Shown piece after piece: positions 27,135 to 34,813 of a stretch of DNA of 34,813 nucleotides (positions are counted from its first letter, which is position 1; every line of letters begins with the position of its first letter). The notes beneath the pieces are model-generated. The model ran no database searches, was not told the DNA's origin, and saw only the letters and a list, made by a program, of their open reading frames with translations. The DNA comes from Burkholderiaceae bacterium (GTDB lineage Bacteria; Pseudomonadota; Gammaproteobacteria; Burkholderiales; Burkholderiaceae). The translations under genes and the position numbers were made by a program. The stretch lies in contig JAHFQJ010000021.1 in NCBI GenBank assembly GCA_023266335.1, positions 1 to 34,813 of the forward strand. The letters are read 5' to 3'.

Positions 27135-27824
27135 ATGTTAAAACTTAATAACCTCAATATTTATGTGTTGCCTGTTACTCCGTTTCAACAAAACTGCAGC
27201 GTTGTCCAATGCACTAAAACATTTGAAACAGCTATCATAGATCCAGGGGGAGAAATAGATAATATACTGCATTTTATAAAATCTACAGAAAATATGCAAA
27301 TTAAGTATATTTTACTCACTCATGGACATTTAGATCATTGCGGTCAGGCTAAAGTTTTATCTGATAAAATTAATATTCCGATATATGGTCCTCAAAAAGA
27401 AGATATTTTCTGGCTAAATCAGCTTGAGCAAAGGCAGAAAAGCTATACTGCAGCACAATATGCTTTTGAGCCTACAAAAAATTTTATTCCTGATTTTTGG
27501 CTGGAAGAAGGGCAACAATTAAGACTGGGTAATCATATAATCGATATTATACATACTCCAGGTCATACACCGGGGCATATAGTTTTCTATATTAAAGAAT
27601 TAAAAATAGCTTGGGTTGGTGATGTCATATTTAAACAAGCGGTTGGAAGAAGTGATTTTCCAAGAGGAAATATAGATGATTTAATGCACAGTATTATAAA
27701 AAAATTGCTGGTATTAGGCGATGATTACACTTTTATTTGCGGACACGGCGAAATATCAACATTTGGGCATGAACGTAAATATAACCCATATATACAGCCG
27801 TATTTGAGTATGAAGGATAATTAA
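27135..27824 (+). CDS. Metallo-beta-lactamase-fold hydrolase (YcbL/glyoxalase II-like)
   Basis: This is a cytoplasmic two-metal hydrolase. The metal motif is THGHLDH, with His62, His64, Asp66 and His67. 'HTPGHTPGHIVFY' supplies the third His, 'WVGDVIFKQAVGRSDFPRGN' the bridging Asp, and 'CGHGEISTFGHERKYNPYI' the last His. The ending and the 229-residue length fit YcbL-type glyoxalase II-like proteins rather than lactamases. It lacks the longer C-terminal domain of true GloB. The likely substrates are glutathione thioesters such as S-lactoylglutathione. Its start lies 17 bp from the rlpA start on the opposite strand, so promoters probably overlap coding DNA. Confidence 0.92.
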   Translation: MLKLNNLNIYVLPVTPFQQNCSVVQCTKTFETAIIDPGGEIDNILHFIKSTENMQIKYILLTHGHLDHCGQAKVLSDKINIPIYGPQKEDIFWLNQLEQRQKSYTAAQYAFEPTKNFIPDFWLEEGQQLRLGNHIIDIIHTPGHTPGHIVFYIKELKIAWVGDVIFKQAVGRSDFPRGNIDDLMHSIIKKLLVLGDDYTFICGHGEISTFGHERKYNPYIQPYLSMKDN

Positions 27825-27855
27825 CTATGAGTCTAGCTGTTTTATATTAAAATAT

Positions 27856-27966
27856 GAGAGTGTTCATTTAGATAGTTATTTTTAAGATTTTGGAAATCTA
27901 AACCTAATAAACATAAGGCTTTGAATTTTTAAATTTACAGAAAAGCTATCTATATTTAATACTCTC
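27856..27966. mobile_element. 111-bp MITE, copy A, with 8-bp target duplication
   Basis: This stretch is identical over all 111 bases to 31087-31197. It begins GAGAGTGTTCATTTAGATAG and its other end, read on the opposite strand, begins GAGAGTATTAAATATAGATA, so the ends are imperfect inverted repeats of about 20 bp. TAAAATAT stands directly on both sides (27848-27855 and 27967-27974), a clean 8-bp target duplication. It carries no gene. It lies between the hydrolase gene and the restriction-modification gene. Its end resembles the insertion-sequence end at 97-120. Confidence 0.95.
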
Positions 27967-28015
27967 TAAAATATTATGTTTAATATTTTTATTAAGCCAT
28001 TTTTTATGTGTATTT

Positions 28016-28024
28016 TGCTATAAT
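28016..28024 (+). promoter_or_regulatory. Extended -10 promoter of the restriction-modification gene
   Basis: TGC (28016-28018) followed by TATAAT (28019-28024) forms a perfect extended -10 box 30 bases before the ATG at 28055. The string TTTTGCTATAAT is identical to that before purH. The MITE copy A ends about 50 bases upstream, so it lies outside the core promoter but could alter upstream sequences. Confidence 0.6.
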
Positions 28025-28054
28025 AAGAAATGTAATACCCCAATAAATTCAAAA

Positions 28055-31000
28055 ATGTACCATAAAAAACTAATACAAATATTAGGCTTTACCCCTAAAG
28101 AAAATACAAAAGGAATTTTTTATAAAACATATCCTGCTACAGGGAATTATATTATAGAAATTGATTTTGAAAATCAATTGATTAACTATGGCAATAAAAT
28201 AAAAATAGAAAGTAGAACAATTCAAAATTTTTCCCTGCTAGAAAATTTTGTAGTTTTAGAATGTATCAATCGTTTACTTGAAATAGGATATAAACCTGAA
28301 AATATTATTCTTGAACCAACTTGGAAGCTAGGTCATCAACAAAAAGGACGTTTAGATATTTTAGTCAAAAAAGATAATAAATCTTATCTAATGATAGAAT
28401 GTAAAACATTTGGAAAAGAATATGATAAAGAACTAAAAAATATACATAAAGATGGCGGTCAACTTTTTTCTTATTTTCAACAAGATACAAATACTGAAAT
28501 TTTAATGTTATATACTTCTGAATTAAATGAAACTCAGATTAGTTTTAAAAATGAAATAATAAAAATTGAAGAAGAATATAGAAGCAGCGGAACTGTAAAA
28601 GATTTTTATGAAAAGTGGAACAAGTTAACTAAAAATAATGGTGTTTGGGAAAATCCGCCGTATAATTTTAAGCCTCAAGCTTTGACACTCGATAAATTAG
28701 TTAATATAAAACATGAAGACAGCAGTTTTATATTTAATCGTTTTCTTGAAATATTAAGGCATAATGTTGTTTCTGATAAACCAAATGCATTTAATAAAAT
28801 ATTTACCCTTTTTCTATGTAAAGTTTATGATGAAAAAAGCACAAAAAATAATCAAGAATTAAAATTTCAGTGGCTAGAAGGTATTGATGATGATATTAGC
28901 TTTCAAATTAGGCTAACTGATTTATATAAAGCAGGCATGAAAGAATTCTTAGAAAAAGAGGTAACTGATTTCTCTGCAGATGAATTTGAAAATGAATATC
29001 AATCTTTAGAAGAGAATGTAAAAAAGAAACTAATAGCACGTATAAATAAAATACGCTTAGAAAAAAATAATGAATTTGCTATAAAAGAAGTTTATGACGA
29101 AAGTTCTTTTAAAGAGAATGCAAAGATTGTAAAAGAAGTAGTAGAATTATTACAGAGCTATAAAATTCGTTATAACAAACGTCAGCAATATCTTTCAGAT
29201 TTTTTTGAATTACTGCTGACTACTGGATTAAAGCAAGAGTCAGGTCAATTTTTCACTCCTGTTCCGATTGCGCAATTTATTATAAAAAGTCTGCCTATAG
29301 ATAAATTAATTACTCAAAAATTAGAAAAAGGTGAGCATAACCATTTATTGCCTTATATAATTGACTACGCAGCTGGAAGTGGTCATTTTATTACCGAGAG
29401 TATGCATGAAATACAAGGTTTAATTAATCAAAAATATCCTGAAAATTATACTAAAGATATAGCTAAAAAAATTGAATCTTGGCAAAATGATCATTTTGAT
29501 TGGGCTACACAATATGTTTATGGAATAGAAAAAGATTATCGTTTAGTAAAAGTTGGAAAAGTAGGCTGTTATTTGCATGGAGATGGCTTGGCTAACGTAA
29601 TTTTAAGTGATGGCTTAGCTAATTTTGAACATAAAGAATATAAAGGAGTTCTAAAAAAGACTGATAATAATTTTCCCAAAGAAAATAAGCAGTTTGATAT
29701 ATTAGTTTCTAACCCGCCTTATTCAGTTTCAGCGTTTAAAACACCAGCTAAAAATTACTATACCGAAAAAGATTTTGATTTATACGGCAGCATTACTGAC
29801 AGTAGTTCAGAGATTGAAACTTTATTTATTGAACGAGCCAAACAACTGCTCAAAGATGGCGGAGCTGCAGGAATTATTTTACCAAGCTCTATTTTAAGCA
29901 ACACAGGAATATACATCAAAGCTCGTGAGATTATTTTACAGTATTTTGAAATCATTGCTATTACTGAATTAGGAAGTAATACCTTTATGGCGACAGGCAC
30001 TAATACAGTAACGCTTTTTTTACGTAGAAAAAACAACTATGACAGCATTAATTTAAAAACTTCTATTGAAAAATTCTTTTCTAATTTTATTGATATTACG
30101 CTTAATGGAATTGAAAAATCTATTTCTAAATATGTTAACCAAGTTTGGAATTTAAGTTTTGATGATTATATATCTTTAATTAAAAAACAACCAAATAATG
30201 CGGTACAGCAGCACGAGTTATATATAGAATACTGCAAAAAATTAAAATCTAAAAATGAAAATGATTTTTGGCAAAAACTTTTGAAAATAGAAAATGAAAA
30301 ATTATTCTATTTTATTTTAGCTTATCCGCAAAAAGTAGTAATAGTTAAAAGCGGACAAAAAGAGGCAGAAAAACGTTTTTTAGGCTATGAATTTTCTAGC
30401 CGTAGAGGAGCCGAAGGCATTTGCCCTACTCAAAGAGGCAAAACTATAGCCGAATGTACTAAACTTTTTGATGAAAATGAATTTGAAAATCCAAAAAAAG
30501 CAAGTACTTATATTTACAAGGCATTTCAAGGAGATTTTGATTTTATAATTGATGAAAGCCTACAACAAAATATTTCAAGGCATAATTTAGTAGATATGCT
30601 TACTTTTGATAGAGTAGATTTTGAAAAGAATATTTCTACTTCTATTAAAAAAAAAGTAAAGATTGAGAGTAGGTGGAATACTATTGAGATTGGTGAAATT
30701 ATTCTTGAACAACCAAAATCTAAAATTAAAGTAGGAACAGCGAAAGACCTTGAAAAAGGAGATTATAAGTTCTTTACAAGTGGATAAAGTGTACTAAAAT
30801 ATAACGATTATTTAGTTGATAATGAAAATATTTTTCTTTCAACAGGAGGAAATGCCATAATAAAATTTTATTTTGGCAAAGCAGCATATTCTACAGATAC
30901 TTTTGTTGTAAAAAGTAGTAATGAATATACTATAAAAACTAAATTTATATTTCACTTCCTTGAAAGCATAGTTAGCTTTATTGATGAGTACTATTTTAAA

Positions 31001-31881
31001 GGTGTTGGTTTAAGGCATCTTCAAAAGCCTGATTTCAGAAAAATTAAAATTCCAATTCCACCTCTTGATATTCAACAAAAAATTATGAGAGTGTTCATTT
31101 AGATAGTTATTTTTAAGATTTTGGAAATCTAAACCTAATAAACATAAGGCTTTGAATTTTTAAATTTACAGAAAAGCTATCTATATTTAATACTCTCAAA
31201 ATTATTTCTGAAATAGAGATTTTAGAAAACAAAGAACAAAAAGCTAGAGAAGAAGTTATAAAACTAAAAAATTACATTTCAACGATTATAGAAAATATAA
31301 AAGGTACAAAAATAAAATTGTATGACATAACTACTAAAATAGGAAGTGGATCTACACCATTGGGCGGAGAAGGTGTTTATAAAGGCAAAGGAATAACATT
31401 TATTAGAAGCCAAAATATTTATGATGGTCATTTTGTTGTGGACGGTTTAGCTTATATTGATGAAGAACAAGCAAAAAAATTAGATAATGTTACAGTTGAA
31501 AAAAATGATATTTTATTCAATATAACAGGAGCATCAATAGCAAGGTGCTGTATTGTGGAAAATAAGTATCTGCCAGCAAGAGTTAATCAGCATGTTTGTA
31601 TAATTAGAGTAAATAAAAATGTTTTACCAAAATATATTCAGCAAATTTTGGTAAGCAAACAATATAAAGATAAATTGCTGCAAATAGGCAAAAGAGCAAC
31701 ATCTCGAGAAGCTATTACCAAGTCTCAATTGGATAATTTTGAAATTTCACTTATGTCGATTTCCGAACAACAACAAATAGTTGCTGAAATTGAAAAAATT
31801 GAAAATACCATACAGGAATTAGAAAAAGAAATAGAGAATATCCCAAAGCAAACAGAAGCTATTCTTAAAAAATATCTCTAA
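28055..31881 (+). pseudogene. Fused restriction-methylase-specificity enzyme (Type IIB/IIG-like), doubly broken
   Basis: The frame begins with a PD-(D/E)xK nuclease (Asp101, then Glu115-Cys-Lys117 in 'MIECK'). An N6-adenine methylase follows, with motif I 'DYAAGSGHF' (437-445) and NPPY (553-556), and then an HsdS-like half with two target-recognition domains. The first starts near 'DYKFFTSG' and ends 'PPLDIQQK'; the second starts 'LYDITTKIGSGSTPLGG' and ends with a coiled coil at 31881. Codon 911 is TAA (30785-30787) with the frame open on both sides, so it is a point nonsense change. A 111-bp MITE at 31087 then shifts the frame. With both removed the protein would be 1235 aa, near the size of AloI-type single-chain enzymes. 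The 910-residue product keeps nuclease and methylase but lacks most of the recognition part, so it is probably inactive. Confidence 0.9.
31087..31197. mobile_element. 111-bp MITE, copy B, inserted in the specificity domain
   Basis: This copy is identical to 27856-27966. The 8-bp target duplication AAAATTAT stands at 31079-31086 and 31198-31205. The element plus one duplication adds 119 bp, which shifts the frame. Removing them joins 'PPLDIQQK' to 'IISEIEILENKEQK' in frame, so the insertion site is exact. The element introduces a stop shortly after its left end. Two identical copies with clean duplications point to recent movement. Confidence 0.96.
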
Positions 31882-31897
31882 GAAATTATGTATTTAA

Positions 31898-31924
31898 TCT
31901 GCTAAATAGATATTTTTTAGCAGA
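31898..31924. terminator. Hairpin between converging genes, possible two-way terminator
   Basis: TCTGCTAAA (31898-31906) and TTTAGCAGA (31916-31924) form a perfect 9-bp stem with a 9-base loop. It lies in the 66-bp gap between the end of the restriction-modification gene and the end of the converging DUF455 gene. T-runs after the stem are short on both strands, so strength as an intrinsic terminator is uncertain. Confidence 0.5.
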
Positions 31925-31947
31925 AAATTTGAGATAACTTTAATTAT

Positions 31948-32766
31948 TTAATATAACTCATAATTAACCTCTAATTTATTACACAAGTCTTGTATCTCTT
32001 GCGGATAAAAACCAGCATTAAACCGTCCAAGCTGATTAATTGGTTTTGCCGGGTTTGGTCCGCCATATTTTACAGTAAATTCTGCATAGGTATTTACCGG
32101 GTCAAGATTTTCTTTAGAACACAAATATTCAAACCACTTATTGCCTATAATTACATGTTCTAATTCATCATGTAAAATGATAGCTAAAATTTCAGCACCT
32201 TTTTCATCTTTAATTTGAAGTAATTTTTCATATATTACCGGTGCCATATCTAGCCCTCTTGCTTCAAGCGTACGCGGAACCATAGCAAGTCTTGCTAATA
32301 AATTATCTTTAGTTTTAACTGCCATATCCCATAGTCCGCTATGAACGGATAATTTGCCATATTCTGTATTCAAAGTTTTTAGATATTCATTTAATAGATA
32401 AAAATGCTTAGCTTCTTCTGTACAAACCTTAAACCAGTCTAAATAATAATTAACCGGCATATTTTCAAAACGCCATATTGCATCTAAAGCTAAATTTACT
32501 GCATTAAATTCTATATGAGCTAACGCATGCAGCATAGCTGCTTTTCCATCATTATTATTTATACCTCTTTTAGGCACATTTTTATGATTAACAATATTAA
32601 GATTAGGCTGACCAGCATTCAGCAAAGATTTATCCAATATTAAACTAATATCTATATGAGAAAAATTTAGATTAGAATTTAATTCGCTACCTAAATTAAA
32701 TGCAGATATTTTTTGCTGGTAAGAATTTAACTTCCAAGTTTTAAAAGCCCAAGTACGCAGTTCCAT
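31948..32766 (-). CDS. DUF455 ferritin-like protein
   Basis: This 272-residue protein has the ferritin-like helical bundle of the DUF455 family. Metal-binding Glu/His pairs are visible in 'LHALAHIEFNAVNLALDAIW', 'CTEEAKHFYLLNEYL' and 'ILHDELEHVIIGNKWFEYLC', spaced as in a di-iron site. 'MVPRTLEARGLDMAPVIYEK' and the ending 'NQLGRFNAGFYPQEIQDL' are family landmarks. The biochemical role is not established; relatives of the fold include MiaE-type hydroxylases. It lies 29 bp downstream of yajQ and is probably in the same minus-strand transcript. Confidence 0.92.
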   Translation of the reverse strand: MELRTWAFKTWKLNSYQQKISAFNLGSELNSNLNFSHIDISLILDKSLLNAGQPNLNIVNHKNVPKRGINNNDGKAAMLHALAHIEFNAVNLALDAIWRFENMPVNYYLDWFKVCTEEAKHFYLLNEYLKTLNTEYGKLSVHSGLWDMAVKTKDNLLARLAMVPRTLEARGLDMAPVIYEKLLQIKDEKGAEILAIILHDELEHVIIGNKWFEYLCSKENLDPVNTYAEFTVKYGGPNPAKPINQLGRFNAGFYPQEIQDLCNKLEVNYELY

Positions 32767-32795
32767 AATTTAAAATTATTTTAAAATATTAAAAA

Positions 32796-33281
32796 TTAAT
32801 CACGGAAATTATTAAAATCTAATGGTTCATCGCTTACTTCTTTTTTGAGTAGAGCAATAGCCTGCTGTAAATCATCTCTTTTAGTGCCGGTAATTCTTAC
32901 ACTATCGCCTTGAATGCTAGCTTGAACTTTCATTTTGCTTTCTTTAATGACTTTGGTAATTTTTTTAGAACTATCTCCGGATAAGCCTTTTTTAACCTTT
33001 ATGGTTTGTTTAATTTTATCGCCAGACATTTTCTCTTTTTTTTGCTCATCTAAAAAACGTACATCTATGTTTCTTTTAGCCATTTTATTTAATAGAACAT
33101 CTTTTACTTGGCTTAGTTTAAAGTCATCATCAGCAAATAAGGTTAATACTTCGTCTTTATGCTCAATTCTGGCATCAGAACCTTTAAAGTCAAAACGCGA
33201 GCTAATTTCTTTATTGCTTTGTTCTACTGCATTTTTTAATTCTACTGCATTTGCCTCGCATACTACATCAAAAGACGGCAT
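32796..33281 (-). CDS. yajQ: YajQ family nucleotide-binding protein
   Basis: YajQ is a 161-residue protein of two ferredoxin-like halves. '[20 protein letters not shown]' at the start, '[20 protein letters not shown]' and '[20 protein letters not shown]' in the middle, and '[27 protein letters not shown]' split around residue 140 all match the family. Members bind nucleotides, and some bind cyclic di-GMP and affect transcription. The ATG has GGAAAT-type purines upstream. It is transcribed divergently from the DUF1841 gene, with 60 bp between starts, and is followed by the DUF455 gene. Confidence 0.96.
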   Translation of the reverse strand: MPSFDVVCEANAVELKNAVEQSNKEISSRFDFKGSDARIEHKDEVLTLFADDDFKLSQVKDVLLNKMAKRNIDVRFLDEQKKEKMSGDKIKQTIKVKKGLSGDSSKKITKVIKESKMKVQASIQGDSVRITGTKRDDLQQAIALLKKEVSDEPLDFNNFRD

Positions 33282-33341
33282 AATATTTCCTTTGAAATTT
33301 TTATGTTAAAATTAATTATACATTAATTTCATCAATAAAAT

Positions 33342-33764
33342 ATGTTAAATCCGCAAAATCCTCAACAAGTCCGCAGTTATTTTTATAACTCTTGGCAAAA
33401 ACATCAAAAAAAAGAACTTTTAACTGATTTGGAAAAATTAATTTGTGATTGTATAATTTTACATCCGGAATATCATAGTATTTTGAGTAATGCAGAAAGC
33501 GTTAATAAAAATTATGAGTTGAAAGATAATCCATTTTTTCATTTATCTATGCATTTAACTATACTTGAACAAGTAAATATTAATCAGCCTATTGGAATTG
33601 CAAATATTTTCCATTCTTTATCAAATAAATACAGCCGTCATGATGCAATACATCTAATGATTAACTGTTTGCAGATTACATTAGCAAATACTAATCCAGA
33701 TAATATAAAAGATGTTGAAAAAAATTATTTATCCAAATTAAATGAAATTATTCATGTAAATTGA
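33342..33764 (+). CDS. DUF1841 family protein
   Basis: This 140-residue soluble protein begins 'MLNPQNPQQVRSYFYNSWQK' and contains 'LEKLICDCIILHPEYHSIL', 'NPFFHLSMHLTILEQVNINQ' and 'SRHDAIHLMINCLQ'. These mark the DUF1841 family, found mainly in betaproteobacteria. Its His-rich helical pattern suggests a metal-binding four-helix bundle, but the function is unknown. It stands divergently from yajQ. A hairpin followed by TTTT lies about 95 bp after its stop. The family is useful as support for the taxonomic guess. Confidence 0.9.
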   Translation: MLNPQNPQQVRSYFYNSWQKHQKKELLTDLEKLICDCIILHPEYHSILSNAESVNKNYELKDNPFFHLSMHLTILEQVNINQPIGIANIFHSLSNKYSRHDAIHLMINCLQITLANTNPDNIKDVEKNYLSKLNEIIHVN

Positions 33765-33856
33765 GATATATTTCTAATAATTGCAGATTTAAATTATTAA
33801 GTTGTAGTGTAAATAAAACCTTTTATGTTTGCATATTTAACTTTTCTTATATTTAT

Positions 33857-33882
33857 AGTACCATCTCTGTAGATGTACTTTT
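33857..33882 (+). terminator. Hairpin with T-run after the DUF1841 gene
   Basis: AGTACCATCT (33857-33866) pairs with AGATGTACT (33871-33879), with one bulged base and a CTGT loop, and a run of T follows. This resembles an intrinsic terminator for the DUF1841 transcript, although it is AT-rich and about 95 bp after the stop. Confidence 0.45.
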
Positions 33883-33939
33883 ATACAATACGTCATAGAA
33901 GTTTTAATTTAAATATACTCTTTTAAAGATTTCATAAAA

Positions 33940-34389
33940 ATGAAGATACAATTTATTTTACTTGGGATAATAAGCACCCAAATTATTGGGTGTGCATCAA
34001 TTGTGAATGGTCAAAATCAGAGTATTTCTATAGAAACTAAAACAGATTCCGGAACAATTTCCGGGGCTAGCTGCAAATTATCAAATAACAAAGGAACTTG
34101 GTTTGTAACTTCTCCTGGTTCAACAACTGTTCATAGAAGTGCTGAAGACTTAGCCATTCGTTGTGAAAAAGAACCAATTGAAGCTGGAATAGCGTCTATT
34201 AAATCATCTACTAAAGGCATGGCTTTTGGCAATATACTTTTTGGCGGAATTATCGGTGCTGGTGTGGATATTTCTACAGGTGCAGCATATGATTATCCAA
34301 CACTCATTACCATTATGATGGGTAAAACATCTAATGCACCGCCTGCTGCTGCACTCAATACATCACAAACTCCTGTCAACGGCAAATAA
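33940..34389 (+). CDS. Outer-membrane-type lipoprotein, function unknown
   Basis: The N-terminus has a short signal with lipobox IIGC and lipidated Cys18. 'CASIVNGQNQSISIETKT' after it, then 'GASCKLSNNKGTWFVTSPGS', a 'TVHRSAEDLAIRC' strand and a glycine-rich 'FGNILFGGIIGAGVDISTGA' segment with 'AYDYPTLITI' are shared with a widespread family of proteobacterial lipoproteins annotated only as such. The 149-residue length fits. The C-terminal tail after residue 130 is Ala/Ser/Pro/Thr-rich and probably unfolded. No partner genes are adjacent. It probably sits in the outer membrane facing the periplasm. Confidence 0.85.
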   Translation: MKIQFILLGIISTQIIGCASIVNGQNQSISIETKTDSGTISGASCKLSNNKGTWFVTSPGSTTVHRSAEDLAIRCEKEPIEAGIASIKSSTKGMAFGNILFGGIIGAGVDISTGAAYDYPTLITIMMGKTSNAPPAAALNTSQTPVNGK

Positions 34390-34733
34390 TACACCTGCCA
34401 TATCAAATACTTCCATAAAATGAGGTGTAATTTTATATATGGCTAATTTTAATTTGATTAGTAGATACGTTTAATCAATAACTAACTTTTATTTAACTTT
34501 TTATATTTGAAAACAAATTTACCAAATAAAAAAAATATAGTACAATATCTAGGTCATGCATTTATAGCATGTTGCTTTGTTAGTAATTAAGTGTTTACTT
34601 ATTTAAAACACTAATTATTCTGTTATTAGGCTTTGCACAAACATTTTAATATTAATGATGTATAAAAAGTATACTTAGAAAACCTAAATATACTTATATT
34701 ATTTAGGAAAACCCAAAAAAGAAAGGTTATACG
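34390..34733. other. 344-bp region upstream of sucA
   Basis: No gene is visible. Two small hairpins occur: CATGC (34555-34559) with GCATG (34567-34571), and AGTGTTT (34590-34596) with AAACACT (34606-34612). A TTGCAC box at 34633-34638 and TATAAA at 34661-34666 could belong to the sucA promoter, but their 22-base spacing is poor. The length suggests a regulated promoter and leader for the 2-oxoglutarate dehydrogenase operon. No operator could be identified. Confidence 0.4.
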
Positions 34734-34813
34734 ATGACAATTCAAGCATTTTTGCAAAATTCTCATTTATTTGGGAGTAATGCACCATATGTTGAAGAAC
34801 TTTATGAAGCATA
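34734..34813 (+). CDS. sucA: 2-oxoglutarate dehydrogenase E1 component (5' end only)
   Basis: Only the first 26 codons are present before the window ends. The stretch 'LFGSNAPYVEELYEA' is the conserved start of SucA and closely follows the betaproteobacterial form. SucA is the thiamine-diphosphate-dependent decarboxylase of the TCA-cycle complex. The ATG has AAAGG at 34722-34726, 7 bases upstream. sucB and lpd would be expected downstream, outside the window. Confidence 0.9.
   Translation, partial: MTIQAFLQNSHLFGSNAPYVEELYEA

Noticed and set aside
31318-31881. Separate specificity (HsdS) gene of 187 residues
   Set aside because: It begins mid-domain at a TTG without a ribosome site and joins the upstream frame exactly once the MITE is removed, so it is the 3' part of the broken gene.
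1-34813. CRISPR array, tRNA or rRNA gene
   Set aside because: No regularly spaced repeats and no cloverleaf or rRNA-like stretch were found by eye on either strand.

Overview
The window is very AT-rich bacterial chromosome. Several proteins have betaproteobacterial character: NuoI/NuoH/NuoG of beta type, a DUF1841 protein, YajQ, and a SucA start with the beta-like 'LFGSNAPYVEELYEA' segment. The strong AT bias, cut-up operons, decaying transposons and dispersed palindromic repeats suggest a host-associated or genome-reducing betaproteobacterium. The species cannot be named from the sequence alone.

Left part (1-10305): the window opens inside an insertion sequence that ends at 120. An unrecognised gene follows, then a minus-strand respiratory complex I block, nuoG-H-I-J-K. 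It lacks nuoF upstream and nuoL downstream, so the usual nuoA-N operon is split. Next come an Fe superoxide dismutase (plus strand) and a minus-strand pair: a GT-C type membrane glycosyltransferase and an orphan sensor histidine kinase.

Middle (10306-24423): a decayed IS982-family element with perfect 21-bp inverted ends precedes a run of plus-strand housekeeping genes: gatB, cysM, kdsB, purH, an unknown two-repeat protein, argB, lpxA, a LapA-like membrane protein, valS, rfbB and rfbA. KdsB, LpxA and RfbBA all serve lipopolysaccharide or surface sugar synthesis. Several genes are separated from their usual partners (gatB from gatCA, rfbBA from rfbCD, lapA from lapB).

Right part (24436-34813): directly behind rfbA lies a tightly coupled two-gene cassette, an ABC/OLD-like ATPase plus a small PD-(D/E)xK nuclease-like protein. 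It is the best candidate here for an undescribed defence system. After rlpA and a metallo-beta-lactamase-fold hydrolase comes a fused restriction-modification-specificity gene of Type IIB/IIG design. It is broken by one in-frame TAA and by a 111-bp MITE with an 8-bp target duplication. An identical MITE with its own 8-bp duplication lies just upstream. The MITE ends resemble the end of the insertion sequence at the left edge of the window, which suggests a source of transposase. The window closes with a DUF455 ferritin-like protein, yajQ, a DUF1841 gene, a lipoprotein and the first codons of sucA.
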